Assembly (NCBI GenBank): GCA_963718605.1
Contig: OY970363.1
Location: 1,426,001 to 1,490,000, forward strand
Direction: 5' to 3'
DNA from: JACCXE01 sp963718605
GTDB lineage: Bacteria; Actinomycetota; Acidimicrobiia; Acidimicrobiales; JACCXE01
DNA: 64,000 bases
Part shown: positions 41,687 through 50,386 of the stretch, piece by piece
Position numbering within the stretch: position 1 is the first letter of the stretch
Layout of the letters: every line of letters begins with the position of its first letter
Notes under the pieces: model-generated
Database searches by the model: none
Told to the model about the DNA's origin: nothing
What the model saw: only the letters and a program-made list of their open reading frames with translations
Made by a program: the position numbers and the translations under genes

Positions 41687-44334
41687 GACGCACGTTCTGG
41701 TTGGTCGTCGTTATCGGATTGTTGTGCGCGTTCGCGTCACCGGCCGACGCGTATGCGCGCAACGCACTGCACGCATCGGTCGGGCATCCGGACTCTGAAC
41801 AAAACCCGGCCTTCACCACCTCGCAGGACGGCGACCTCGAAAGCCTCGAGCATTTTTCGCCGAGCGACTGTCTCACCGTCACGGCCACCAGCTGCGACCT
41901 ACTGGACCTTGAACTCACCCTGCCCCGGCCCAGCGTGACGAAGGACGTGGTGCTGGACGTCGAGCTGCGTTGGGACGACCGCGACGGGAACCAGGTGTGG
42001 CTGAGCGTCATGGAACGACGGAGCGCACCGGACGGCACCGAGTACGCCCAGATTGACTTGACGGGTGACTCGGGCAAGAGCCCGACCCGCGTGCAACTCG
42101 TGGATCCGGACCGTTCCGACTACGTCATTCGGGTGACGAACCGCCACGGCGTGAACCGCGGCTACACGATCGCGGCGCGGTTGTCGTTGGAGCCACTCGA
42201 CCTTCCGGTCGACCATTCACTCGAGCCGTTCAGCGAACCGCAGGCAGCGTCGCCGTCTCGGTCACAAACGGACGGATCGAGCCCGAGTGGGGACGGTACG
42301 GGCGTCGGGAACCCGTTCCGCACCGGCGACGCGCTCGACGTGCACGCCGTCCCCGCCGCAGCCGGCAAGGCGGCACCGAACCGCGGCGTGCGGCCATGGC
42401 AGCTGGCGGTCGTCGCCACGCTCGCGTTGGCGATGGGTTTGGGCGCAGTCACCCGGCGCCGGGGCTGGCCCGCGGCGCGGCGTGTCTCGATCGGTGCGCT
42501 GACGGTGCGCGTGCGAGACGCGCGGTTGTTCTGGAAGCTGCTGATGCCGTTCCTCGTGATCATTCTCGTTGGCGGCATGACCGCGGCATTTCTCACGACC
42601 CGGTACCTGACGTCTCGCGCGTCCACGCAGCTCGACCAATCGTTGCTGCAGCGTTCGGTCAGCGCCGGCGGTTACCTGCGTGACAACGAAGCGAAGTTGG
42701 TCGATGCGCAGCGATTCGCCGCCAACGTCGCGGGCCTGCCCGAAGCTGTCGCCACGCGCGATTCGGCCAACGCCGCCGCGGCCATGGCCTCGGCGCTCGC
42801 GGTCAACCAAGACCTTGATCTGCTCGCCGCGCTCGACGCGAAGGGCGTCGGCGTGGCCGAGTTCACCGCGACGAACGGTGAGTTCGTGCAAAGCGTCGGC
42901 TCACCGTTCAGCGGCAGCCGCTCGGTAGACCGCGTCCTCCACGGCGGAGACACCGAAGCCGTCGGCGCGCCCGAGATCGTGCTCGTCGGCGACCGAGCGA
43001 TGCTCACGACGGCGGGGGCTGTCACCCGGGGCGACATCGTCGGCGCGATGGTCGCGGGCGTACGCCTCGACACCATCGTGCGCGCCGCCGCGGCGCGGGT
43101 TGATGGCGCCGTTGCCATCTTCGACCCGAGTGGCCACCGGGTGGCTGCATCATCAGCGCGCGTCTTCGCCAACAGGCTGCCCGCATCCGTCGGTCGGGCC
43201 ACGACTCCGGTGCGCCAGCGCGAACACGTGAACGGTCGCAGCCAGGCGACGATCTACACGGCGATCAACGAGTCGGGCGTGTTTGTGGGCACGCTCGCAG
43301 TGGACCTGCCGACGGCGCCGGCCTACGCGGCGGTGTCCGGCGCGCGCACGCAGTTGATTCTCATTGTGCTGCTCGTCATGGCCGCGGTGATCGCCCTCGG
43401 CGCGGTCGTGTCTCGATCGGTGCTGCGCCGCATAAACCGGTTGGTGGAGACCAACCGGGCGTTGGGTGCCGGCAATCTCAGCGTGCGGGTGCCCGCACTT
43501 GGACGCGACGAGGTCGGCGAACTTGGCGCGGGTTTCAACGTGATGGCCGAACAACTCGAGGCGAGCTACGCGGACATGGAACGACGAGTCGAGGAGCGCA
43601 CCGAGGAGCTGCAGCGGCTCTATCAAGACGTCGTGCGCGGCAACGAAGCACGTTCTGATCTCTTCGCCGCGATCAGTCACGAGTTTCGCACGCCCATTTT
43701 CGCGATCCTCGCCCACGCCGAGTTGATGAGCGACCCCGAGTTGCGGCCGAAGGGCACACGCTGGGTTCCGGAGTTCGCGGACACGATCAGCGAGTCGGCG
43801 AAGATTCTTCTGCGTCGGGTCAACGACATCCTCGAGTTGGCCAAGCTCGAGAACACCGAGTTGGAACTGAACATCCTCCCGTTCTCGCTGTCCGCCTTGG
43901 TGGACGGGATCCGTCCGCAAGTCGGGGCCTTGGCGCGCCAGGCCGGTCTCACCCTGACGATGGCGGTGCCGTCGGATTTGCCCGAGGTGCTCGGGGATCC
44001 CCACCGCGTCGAACAGATCCTCTTGAACCTCCTGTCCAACGCGATCAAGTACAACCGCCCGGACGGCACCGTCTCGGTCACCGCCACGCGTGCGCGTTCC
44101 GGGGTCGAAATCCGTATCATCGACTCGGGCGTCGGCATCCCGAAAAAGAGCGGCGAACGCATCTTCGAACCCTTCTACCGAGTGCCGGCGTCGGCGGCGG
44201 TTCATTCGTCGAGCGGTCTGGGCCTCGCGCTCGCCAAGCGGTTGACCGAGGCGCAGGGCGGCACGATCACCTTCAAGAGCCAGGTCGGCGTCGGCACCAC
44301 GTTCCTGCTCGTTTTGCCCGTCGCCACCTCGTAG
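41683..44334 (+). CDS. Membrane sensor histidine kinase with two extracytoplasmic regions
   Basis: 883 residues. Signal peptide (MRRTFWLVVVIGLLCAFAS), a secreted beta-type domain (~30-175), a first membrane helix (LAVVATLALAMGLGAV, ~240), and a second helix (LMPFLVIILVGGMTAAFL, ~290). A second outer sensor region of CACHE-like size (~310-545), a third helix (LILIVLLVMAAVIALGAVVS), a HAMP domain (NRALGAGNLSVRVPALGRDE), HisKA with ISHEFRTP (His ~666) and an HATPase follow. The HATPase has N-box LLNLLSNAIKYN, G1 DSGVGIP and G2 SSGLGLALAK. All kinase boxes are present. It ends the six-gene island and should phosphorylate its receivers. Confidence 0.92.
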   Translation: MRRTFWLVVVIGLLCAFASPADAYARNALHASVGHPDSEQNPAFTTSQDGDLESLEHFSPSDCLTVTATSCDLLDLELTLPRPSVTKDVVLDVELRWDDRDGNQVWLSVMERRSAPDGTEYAQIDLTGDSGKSPTRVQLVDPDRSDYVIRVTNRHGVNRGYTIAARLSLEPLDLPVDHSLEPFSEPQAASPSRSQTDGSSPSGDGTGVGNPFRTGDALDVHAVPAAAGKAAPNRGVRPWQLAVVATLALAMGLGAVTRRRGWPAARRVSIGALTVRVRDARLFWKLLMPFLVIILVGGMTAAFLTTRYLTSRASTQLDQSLLQRSVSAGGYLRDNEAKLVDAQRFAANVAGLPEAVATRDSANAAAAMASALAVNQDLDLLAALDAKGVGVAEFTATNGEFVQSVGSPFSGSRSVDRVLHGGDTEAVGAPEIVLVGDRAMLTTAGAVTRGDIVGAMVAGVRLDTIVRAAAARVDGAVAIFDPSGHRVAASSARVFANRLPASVGRATTPVRQREHVNGRSQATIYTAINESGVFVGTLAVDLPTAPAYAAVSGARTQLILIVLLVMAAVIALGAVVSRSVLRRINRLVETNRALGAGNLSVRVPALGRDEVGELGAGFNVMAEQLEASYADMERRVEERTEELQRLYQDVVRGNEARSDLFAAISHEFRTPIFAILAHAELMSDPELRPKGTRWVPEFADTISESAKILLRRVNDILELAKLENTELELNILPFSLSALVDGIRPQVGALARQAGLTLTMAVPSDLPEVLGDPHRVEQILLNLLSNAIKYNRPDGTVSVTATRARSGVEIRIIDSGVGIPKKSGERIFEPFYRVPASAAVHSSSGLGLALAKRLTEAQGGTITFKSQVGVGTTFLLVLPVATS

Positions 44335-44339
44335 TTCTC

Positions 44340-44391
44340 TCGCGACTGAATCGCGACCGGATCGCGACCGACGCTTCGTAGCGTTCGTTCC
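44340..44391 (+). repeat. Second copy of the 52-bp island-flanking element, with three 11-bp repeats
   Basis: Units TCGCGACTGAA, TCGCGACCGGA and TCGCGACCGAC with an exact 11-bp period. The whole 52 bp matches 37269-37320 at 40 positions by my hand alignment, in the same orientation. It begins 6 nt after the kinase stop and lies between convergent genes, where no downstream plus-strand gene needs a promoter. The rest of 44392-44484 holds a GATAAC that could be a weak -10 and nothing else I can name. Confidence 0.7.
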
Positions 44392-44484
44392 AACGAGGCG
44401 GGGTTTTCGGGGGCGCGATAACCACCTCGGCGGGTGTGGCTCGAGCCGGTCGGCGGACGGCTCGGGTCGCTTCTCGTTCTGCCT

Positions 44485-45183
44485 TTACGAGGGACGGGCG
44501 TACTTCGGTGCGGTCGAACCGTCGTAGGCCGCGATGCGCACGTCATTCACGCTTCGGATCGACAGTTTGAGACCGAAAGCTTTGGCGTCGTCGCGGAGGC
44601 GCTGCATCAATTCGTCGGCCTCGAACTTGTTCCGGTCCGCACCGAGTGCGCTTACGACGTAGGGCGGTGAGTGCACCGTGCCGTTGAGCAGCAACGTGTT
44701 CCCGACACAAAGAACCGCGCTTGTGCTCACGAGGCGCTGCCCGTTGATCGACATCGCCTCGGCCCCACTGCGCCACAGCGCGTTCACAGTCGCTTGGACG
44801 TCGCCGGAATGAATGACGAGATCGTTGATGTCGCCGCTGGGTGAGTCGGACAATGAGGAGTCGGCCAACTCGACGCGGATGCCGGGGCCGCGCAGTGCCG
44901 TGAGGCCCGCGAGCAGCTGCGCCGATCGCAACTGTTGCTGGCGCACGCCGACGGCGGCGGTGTCGGGACCAAGCGAAGCCTCGGCCACGCTGGCCCGCAA
45001 CTTTTCGGCCTCGGTCCGCAACTCCTTCGCGGTGCGCTGCTGGCGTTCGATCAACGCGGCGAGCCGATATTGGCGGGGCAGACGGGCCTCAGGGCTAGCG
45101 GGATGCGACCGGGCCGCGGTCATGGCGAGAAACCCGATCGCCACGCACGCGATCGCCACGAGCGGGCGGAACCTGAATCGCAC
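44485..45183 (-). CDS. DUF881 family exported protein
   Basis: 232 residues. An N-terminal helix (LVAIACVAIGFLAMTAA) is followed by a coiled-coil stretch (LIERQQRTAKELRTEAEKLR) and the DUF881 fold (LTALRGPGIRVELADS, NDLVIHSGDVQATVNALWRS, AEAMSINGQRL, FGLKLSIRSVNDVRIAAYDG). DUF881 proteins are a regular part of the actinobacterial pknB-crgA locus and are thought to act at the divisome. GTG start at 45183 with GGGAG upstream. It diverges from crgA with 23 bp between, as in mycobacteria. Confidence 0.9.
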   Translation of the reverse strand: MRFRFRPLVAIACVAIGFLAMTAARSHPASPEARLPRQYRLAALIERQQRTAKELRTEAEKLRASVAEASLGPDTAAVGVRQQQLRSAQLLAGLTALRGPGIRVELADSSLSDSPSGDINDLVIHSGDVQATVNALWRSGAEAMSINGQRLVSTSAVLCVGNTLLLNGTVHSPPYVVSALGADRNKFEADELMQRLRDDAKAFGLKLSIRSVNDVRIAAYDGSTAPKYARPS

Positions 45184-45206
45184 GGCGTGAACGGTACGCT
45201 CCCCCC

Positions 45207-45509
45207 ATGGCTTCCGGAGACCGGCCGTCGGGGCGCACGACACCCAAGGGCACAACGAGTAGTTCGCGACGCGTCACGCCGAAGGGTTCGATGCCGTCGA
45301 CGGGTCGGTACACGCCGCCAGTCCCCAAGGAATACAAGGTCAGCCCGCGATGGGTGCCGATCTTGATGTTCACGCTGCTCGGCGTCGGAATGTTGATGAT
45401 TGTCACCAACTACCTCGGCGTGTTGCCCGGGGGCGCCAAGAACACGTACCTGCTGATCGGCCTCGGGCTGATCACCGGCGGCTTCGTCACCGCCACGCGC
45501 TACCACTGA
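45207..45509 (+). CDS. crgA: Cell division protein CrgA
   Basis: 100 residues. A Ser/Thr/Lys-rich cytoplasmic tail is followed by VSPRWVPILMFTLLGVGMLM, the conserved CrgA core, and a second helix LLIGLGLITGGFVTATRYH. CrgA recruits and steadies FtsI and other septal proteins in actinobacteria. It is slightly longer than usual owing to the N-terminal tail, which contains two TPKG units that could be kinase targets. Confidence 0.93.
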   Translation: MASGDRPSGRTTPKGTTSSSRRVTPKGSMPSTGRYTPPVPKEYKVSPRWVPILMFTLLGVGMLMIVTNYLGVLPGGAKNTYLLIGLGLITGGFVTATRYH

Positions 45510-45585
45510 GCGACGTTTCCGGCCGGAAGCCGCCAAGTTAACGGCGGGGGACGAACTACTTACATCGATGTAGTCCTCCCCAGAG

Positions 45586-45606
45586 TTCTCCCCATGGTGG
45601 GGAAAA
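45586..45606. terminator. Probable bidirectional terminator between crgA and a small membrane gene
   Basis: TTCTCCCCA, loop TGG, TGGGGAAAA: 9-bp arms with one mismatch, a T-rich left end and an A-rich right end, in the gap between two convergent genes. A separate 12-bp palindrome TACATCGATGTA lies just before it at about 45561-45572. Confidence 0.6.
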
Positions 45607-45623
45607 CTGCCCGCCCGGGAAAA

Positions 45624-45875
45624 TCAGTCTTCGCTGCTTTTGACCCGTTCCATGTCTTCCATGCAATGGCGGGGCGGTTCGGGCGTTTCGGTAGGGGCCA
45701 GCGTCATGCGGGCTTCGGCGCCGCACATGGTGCAGCGATACTTCACCTTGATCGAACGCATTTCCCCTGGTGGCGGGGGTGGCGGCGGCACCGTCCCGAA
45801 CGTCCGCAGCGTCCAAATCCCCGTCCGGTAGATGACGACCGCAATAAGCAGCGCGATTGCGATCCGTAAAACCAC
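45624..45875 (-). CDS. Small membrane protein with zinc-ribbon-like cysteines
   Basis: 83 residues: one N-terminal helix (LRIAIALLIAVVIYRTGIW), a Pro run, then YRCTMCGAEARMTLAP and PPRHCMEDMERV. The CxxC plus HC could bind one zinc in a ribbon-like fold. Start GTG at 45875. I know this only as a type of small actinobacterial protein without function. It lies downstream of a long palindrome that ends the thiolase transcript. Confidence 0.7.
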   Translation of the reverse strand: MVLRIAIALLIAVVIYRTGIWTLRTFGTVPPPPPPPGEMRSIKVKYRCTMCGAEARMTLAPTETPEPPRHCMEDMERVKSSED

Positions 45876-45892
45876 GCTTGGAGGTTACGACG

Positions 45893-45943
45893 CGAACTGG
45901 CGGTGCCTCGTAACGGATTCCGTTACGAGGCACCGCCAGTTCG
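45893..45943. terminator. Near-perfect 51-bp palindrome after the thiolase gene
   Basis: Two 25-bp arms (45893-45917 and 45919-45943) are exact complements around a single central T. It starts 23 nt past the thiolase stop on the same strand and would form an extremely stable hairpin, so a terminator is likely although no U-run follows. Because the DNA is palindromic, both strands encode nearly the same peptide. Confidence 0.7.
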
Positions 45944-45965
45944 GCAGGTTTTGGTTCTGGTTCGC

Positions 45966-47156
45966 TTAGATGCGTTCGATGATGGTGGCGTTGGCCATGC
46001 CGCCGCCCTCACACATCGTGAGGAGGCCATAGCGGCCGTTCGTGCGCTCGAGTTCGTTGAGCAGGGTGGCCAGGAGCTTGGTGCCGGAGCAGCCGAGCGG
46101 GTGGCCGAGGGCGATGGCGCCGCCGTTCGGGTTCACCTTGGCCGGATCGACCGACGGGAACTCCTTGAACCACGCGAGGGGGACCGACGCGAAGGCCTCG
46201 TTGATCTCGAACAGGTCGATGTCGTCGATGGACAGGCCGGAGCGGGCGATGACCTTCTCGGTGGCCGGGATCGGGCCGGTCAGCATCGTGATCGGATCGA
46301 CGCCGGCGAGGGCGAACGTGTGGAACTTGGCGCGGGCCTTGAGACCAAGCTCGGCGGCCTTCTCTTCGCTCATGATCAGCGCGGCGGACGCACCGTCGGA
46401 GATCTGGCTGGAGTTACCGGCCGTGATCTTGCCGTCGGGCTTGAACGCCGGCTTGAGCGCGGCGAGCGACTCGGCCGTGGAACCGGGGCGAATGCCCTCG
46501 TCACGCACGTGCTTTTCACCCAACTCGGTGACCTTGCCGCTGTCGCGGTCCAGCACACGGGCGTCAACGGGGACGATCTCGTTGTCGAAGCGACCCTCGT
46601 TCGCGGCGCGCTCGGCGCGCTGCTGGCTCTCGGCCCCGAACGCGTCGAGTTCCTCGCGGCTGATGCCCCACTTGTCGGCGATCATGTCGGCGCCGATGCC
46701 CTGGGGCACGAGGCCGCCGGCGGGCGCGTAGCGGGCGAACACGGTCGGGCCGAAGGGAACCGAGCCGGGCGTCATCGACGCACCCATCGGGGTGGTCGAC
46801 ATGACCTCGACACCGGCGGCGACGACGATGTCGTAGGCGCCCGACATGACGCCCTGGGCGGCGAAGTGCGCGGACTGCTGCGACGATCCGCACTGGCGGT
46901 CGATCGTGGTGGCGGGCACGGACTCGGGCCAACCGGCGCCGAGCACGGCGTTGCGGCCGATGTTGAGACCCTGGTTGCCGACCTGCATGACGCAACCCAT
47001 GATCACGTCGTCAACCAACGCGGGGTCGAGCTTGCTGCGCTCGGCGAGGGCCTTGAGCACCTCGGCGGCGAGGTCGGTGGGGTGCCAACCGGACAGACGT
47101 CCATTTCGCTTGCCACCCGCGGTGCGGACGGCGTCGACGATAACGGCGTTGGGCAT
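45966..47156 (-). CDS. Thiolase (acetyl-CoA C-acyltransferase)
   Basis: 396 residues, full length. The nucleophile Cys is in TTIDRQCGSSQQSAHFAA, the substrate loop is ITAGNSSQISDGASA, the HNEAFA-equivalent is FEINEAFASVP, the His is in IALGHPLGCSG and the second Cys in LTMCEGGGMANATI, so it is catalytically complete. It cleaves 3-ketoacyl-CoA in beta-oxidation or joins two acetyl-CoA. The ATG at 47156 has a strong AGGAGG. It stands alone as a transcript between a small plus-strand operon and the palindrome at 45.9 kb. Confidence 0.95.
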   Translation of the reverse strand: MPNAVIVDAVRTAGGKRNGRLSGWHPTDLAAEVLKALAERSKLDPALVDDVIMGCVMQVGNQGLNIGRNAVLGAGWPESVPATTIDRQCGSSQQSAHFAAQGVMSGAYDIVVAAGVEVMSTTPMGASMTPGSVPFGPTVFARYAPAGGLVPQGIGADMIADKWGISREELDAFGAESQQRAERAANEGRFDNEIVPVDARVLDRDSGKVTELGEKHVRDEGIRPGSTAESLAALKPAFKPDGKITAGNSSQISDGASAALIMSEEKAAELGLKARAKFHTFALAGVDPITMLTGPIPATEKVIARSGLSIDDIDLFEINEAFASVPLAWFKEFPSVDPAKVNPNGGAIALGHPLGCSGTKLLATLLNELERTNGRYGLLTMCEGGGMANATIIERI

Positions 47157-47300
47157 GAAGCCTCCTGAAACTGTTCAAATCCAGAACTTGACTGGGCGGT
47201 CAAGTTTGTCGGTTTGTAGCTACGTAAGCAACCCGACGAAGCCGATCTGCATTCCGCTCACATCCGACGACGTCACACCGTGCCGGTACCGTTAGCGGTC

Positions 47301-47450
47301 ATGAGCAAGGACCTCAGTAGCCGACCGGACTACTCCCACATCGAGAAAAAAGGCGGAAAACAGCCGCCCACGCCTCCTCCTCCGCCAACCAGCCAGTCGA
47401 AGCCGCCGTCACCCCCGCCGACCTCGACTGCCGGTAACGGTAAGAAGTAG
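47301..47450 (+). CDS. 49-residue proline-rich basic protein
   Basis: Short frame starting MSKDLSSRPDYSHIEKKGGK and ending in Pro/Ser/Thr-rich sequence and GNGKK. It ends 5 nt before the start of the DUF6338-type membrane protein, so the two look like an operon. The charge, Pro clusters and tight spacing argue for a real small gene. No family recognised. Confidence 0.55.
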   Translation: MSKDLSSRPDYSHIEKKGGKQPPTPPPPPTSQSKPPSPPPTSTAGNGKK

Positions 47451-47455
47451 CGGCT

Positions 47456-48124
47456 GTGCCCGCGACGTTCGTTCAGCTCCTGCTGTTCGTGATCTTCCTC
47501 GTCCCGGGCTTTTTGCACTACGTCCAGCGCCGGTCGCGCGTTCCACAGCGTTCGCTGTCGCCTCTTGTTGAAGCAGCCACGCTCGGCACCGTCTCACTGG
47601 TCACCAACGCGATCACACTTGGCGTTTTCGCGGTGGTCCGACTTTTTCTGGGCGGCCATTCCCCAGAGCCCCGCCGAGTGTTCGAGGAGGGCCTTGGATA
47701 CACCGGTCCTCGGCTCGGTTATTCGCTCGTGTGGTTCGCCGGCTTGGTTGCCATGTCATGCGTCATCGCGTTTGTTTTGGGAGCACGCCCAGGCCCGGTC
47801 GCCTGGCTCGCGGAGCGTTTTGCTCCGGCAATTGTCGACGTCTCGGCGTGGTATCACGTTTTTGACGAGGGTCCAGTTGGCAAACGTGTCTATGTCGGCT
47901 GTGATCTTGAGGACCGCTCATATGTGGGCGGCTTTCTCGACTGGTACAGCACGGATGTTGAGGAAACTGATGACCGGGACTTTGTGCTTGCCGAACCGAT
48001 CACGTTCCGTCCCCCGGACGACGTCGAAGATCGAACGATTCAAGAATTCTCGCGACTCGTGATCTCCGCCCGCGATGTTCGCCGCTTGTACGTCAGCTAC
48101 GTCGATCCCGAGTCGGCGGCATAG
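47456..48124 (+). CDS. DUF6338-type membrane protein
   Basis: 222 residues. Three N-terminal hydrophobic segments (TFVQLLLFVIFLVPGFLHYV, TLGTVSLVTNAITLGVFAVV, YSLVWFAGLVAMSCVIAFVL) are followed by a soluble C-terminal domain (KRVYVGCDLEDRSYVGGFLD, then PITFRPPDDVEDRTI). The pattern matches the DUF6338 family, whose role is unknown. The gene is less GC-rich than its neighbours by eye, which may mean acquisition from outside. GTG start at 47456. Confidence 0.65.
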   Translation: MPATFVQLLLFVIFLVPGFLHYVQRRSRVPQRSLSPLVEAATLGTVSLVTNAITLGVFAVVRLFLGGHSPEPRRVFEEGLGYTGPRLGYSLVWFAGLVAMSCVIAFVLGARPGPVAWLAERFAPAIVDVSAWYHVFDEGPVGKRVYVGCDLEDRSYVGGFLDWYSTDVEETDDRDFVLAEPITFRPPDDVEDRTIQEFSRLVISARDVRRLYVSYVDPESAA

Positions 48125-48201
48125 CTGCGCGGCGAGGTTCCGAGCCCGCGATGCCTCCTCTCACTTAGGCTCCTGCGTCCTTGGTTTTTGGAGGGGGAGT
48201 A

Positions 48202-49749
48202 ATGGCGATGGACATCCTGGCTCTACACACGCAGGCCGATCCCGACAAGACCGCGGTCATCGACGGCGACCGGGTGATGAACCGGCGGGACTTCAACACG
48301 CTGGTCAACCGGTACGGCAACGTGATGCTCGCCGCCGGCGTGAAGGCGGGCGAGAAGGTCTTGTGGGTCGGCCAGAACAGCCTCGAGGTCGTGGCGATCA
48401 ACCACGCGGCGCGCAAGGTGGGCGCGGTGTGCGTGCCGATGAACTACCGGCTCGCGCCCGACGAGGCGCAGTACGTGATCGACAACTGCGACGCCGCGAT
48501 CGTGCTGTTCGACATCGAGCAGGTTGACCAGCTCGAGTCGATCCACGCGGCGGGGGACCGGGTGCGCGCCTGGTACTGCTTCCGCAGCGAGGGCAAGGCA
48601 CCCGCGTGGGCCGAGGACTTCGACGCGCTCACCGACGCCGCGTCCACCGACGAGCCCGTCCCCGTCGGTGAAGACGAGACGGCGGGCACGACGATGATCT
48701 ACACGTCGGGCACCACCGGCAAGCCCAAGGGCACCGTGCGGCGAACCGAGCCGAGCAAGTACGCGGGCGACTACGTCGCGATGGTCGGCTGGAACCCCGA
48801 CGACGTGTATCTCACCACCGGGCCGCTCTATCACTCGGCGCCGCTCGGCTTCATGCTGCTGGTGCAAGGCCTCGGCGGCTCGGTGGTGGTGCAGCGCCAC
48901 TTCGACGCCGAGGACTGGTTGCGGCTCTGCGAGAAGCATCAGGTCACCACGACATTCTCCGCGCCGACGCCGATCCGGCGCGTCGTCGATCTGCCCGATG
49001 AGATCCGTAACAAGTACGACCGGTCCTCCATGCAACGCCTCATCGCGAACGCGGCGCCGTGGCCGTTCGAGTTGAAGAAGAAGTACGTCGAGCGCGTCAA
49101 CGACTACTCGTTGTTCGAGGTGTACGGCTCAACCGAGTTGGGCGTGAACACGATGCTCCTGCCGCCTGACCAGATGCGCAAGCCCGGATCGTGTGGCCGA
49201 CCAATCCCCGGTGTCGAGATCAAGCTGTTCGACGACGACGGCAAAGAAGTGACCAAGCCGATGGACCCAGGCGAGTTGTACGTACTGAGCGACGCCACGT
49301 TCGCGACCTATTACAAGGACCCCGAGAAGTACGACAAGGGCAAGCGTGGCGACTTCATGACCGTCGGCGACATCGCGTACAAGGACGACGAAGGGTTCTT
49401 CTACATCTGCGACCGCAAGGGCGACATGATCATCTCGGGGGGCGTGAACATCTACCCCGCCGAGATCGAAGCCGTGCTCGTCGCGCACCCGCAGATCGCC
49501 GACGCCGCAGTGTTCGGCATCCCCGACGACGAGTGGGGCGAAGCCGTGCACGCGGTGATCACCACCTACGACGGAGGCGACCTCGACCAGGCCGAGTTGG
49601 AGACCTTCGCACGCGAACATCTCGCGGGGTACAAGGTGCCGCGCTCACACGTGTCGATGAAAGAGATTCCGCGCTCGGCGTCGGGGAAGATCCTCAAGCG
49701 CGAACTGCGCGAGCCGTACTGGGCAGGGCGGTCGTCCCGGGTCGGGTAA
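48202..49749 (+). CDS. Acyl-CoA synthetase (AMP-binding)
   Basis: 515 residues. ANL-superfamily motifs: P-loop MIYTSGTTGKPKGTV, A5 region SLFEVYGSTELGVN, Asp in YICDRKGDMIISGGVNIYPA, and the C-terminal Lys in PRSASGKILKREL. It activates a carboxylic acid with ATP and loads CoA. The start ATG at 48202 has GGAGGGGGAG upstream. Its closest kin by pattern are long-chain or steroid acyl-CoA ligases, but substrate is not predictable. It heads a run of plus-strand genes of lipid or xenobiotic handling. Confidence 0.93.
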   Translation: MAMDILALHTQADPDKTAVIDGDRVMNRRDFNTLVNRYGNVMLAAGVKAGEKVLWVGQNSLEVVAINHAARKVGAVCVPMNYRLAPDEAQYVIDNCDAAIVLFDIEQVDQLESIHAAGDRVRAWYCFRSEGKAPAWAEDFDALTDAASTDEPVPVGEDETAGTTMIYTSGTTGKPKGTVRRTEPSKYAGDYVAMVGWNPDDVYLTTGPLYHSAPLGFMLLVQGLGGSVVVQRHFDAEDWLRLCEKHQVTTTFSAPTPIRRVVDLPDEIRNKYDRSSMQRLIANAAPWPFELKKKYVERVNDYSLFEVYGSTELGVNTMLLPPDQMRKPGSCGRPIPGVEIKLFDDDGKEVTKPMDPGELYVLSDATFATYYKDPEKYDKGKRGDFMTVGDIAYKDDEGFFYICDRKGDMIISGGVNIYPAEIEAVLVAHPQIADAAVFGIPDDEWGEAVHAVITTYDGGDLDQAELETFAREHLAGYKVPRSHVSMKEIPRSASGKILKRELREPYWAGRSSRVG

Positions 49750-49758
49750 GACCTCCGC

Positions 49759-50368
49759 ATGACGATGGAAGTCTTCGCGGATATCTGGTGTCCATTCGCC
49801 TACGTCGGGTTGCAGCTCGTACGAATGCGACGCGACGAGAGCGCTCCCGGCGCGGCCGTACGCGTTCGGGCGTGGCCCCTCGAACTGGTCAACGGCGAAC
49901 CGATGAGCGCCGACAAGACGGCGCATCACGTGCACGACCTGCGCGAGCAACTCGGTCTCGACTGTTTCAACGGCTTCGACCCGGCCCGCTTCCCCACCAC
50001 GATGCTGCCGGCGCTCGCGCTCGTGGCGGCCACTGCCCGGCAAAGCGATGAGGCCGCCGAACGCGCCTCGTTCCGCTGTCCGCGAGGTGTTGTGGGAGGA
50101 CGGGCGAGACATCGGCGCCGCCGACGTGGTCACGGATCTCGCGGCCGAGTTCGCGGTGTCGATCATCGATGCCGACCATGCGTCCGTGCTCGCGGACTGG
50201 CACGAGGGCGAAGCCCGCGGCGTGAAGGGGTCACCGCATTTCTTCTGCGGAGAACGCGACGAGTTCTGCCCGAGCTTGTCGCTGTCCCGCGATCCGGTGG
50301 GGGACCTGCACGTCAAACCCGACCCGGGCCCGCTTGAGGCGTTCCTCGACACGTGCTGGTCGCCGTAA
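49759..50368 (+). CDS. DsbA-family (FrnE-like) oxidoreductase, one frameshift
   Basis: About 200 residues when a CC at about 50080 is read as C: the first frame (MEVFADIWCPFAYVGLQLVR to EAAERASF) then joins AVREVLWEDGRDIGAADVV and the end AFLDTCWSP. The thioredoxin-like fold is of the DSBA/FrnE type with a single Cys in WCPFAY instead of CxxC and a cis-Pro loop at GSPHFFCG. Some such proteins act as glutathione- or mycothiol-linked isomerases. The break lies in a 2-base run and fits a sequencing error. Confidence 0.82.
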
Positions 50369-50386
50369 CGAGGGCATGATTCCCGT

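Noticed and set aside
49191..50051. Plus-strand open frame overlapping the acyl-CoA synthetase end
   Set aside because: Arg-rich shadow in another frame of the synthetase and DsbA-like genes.
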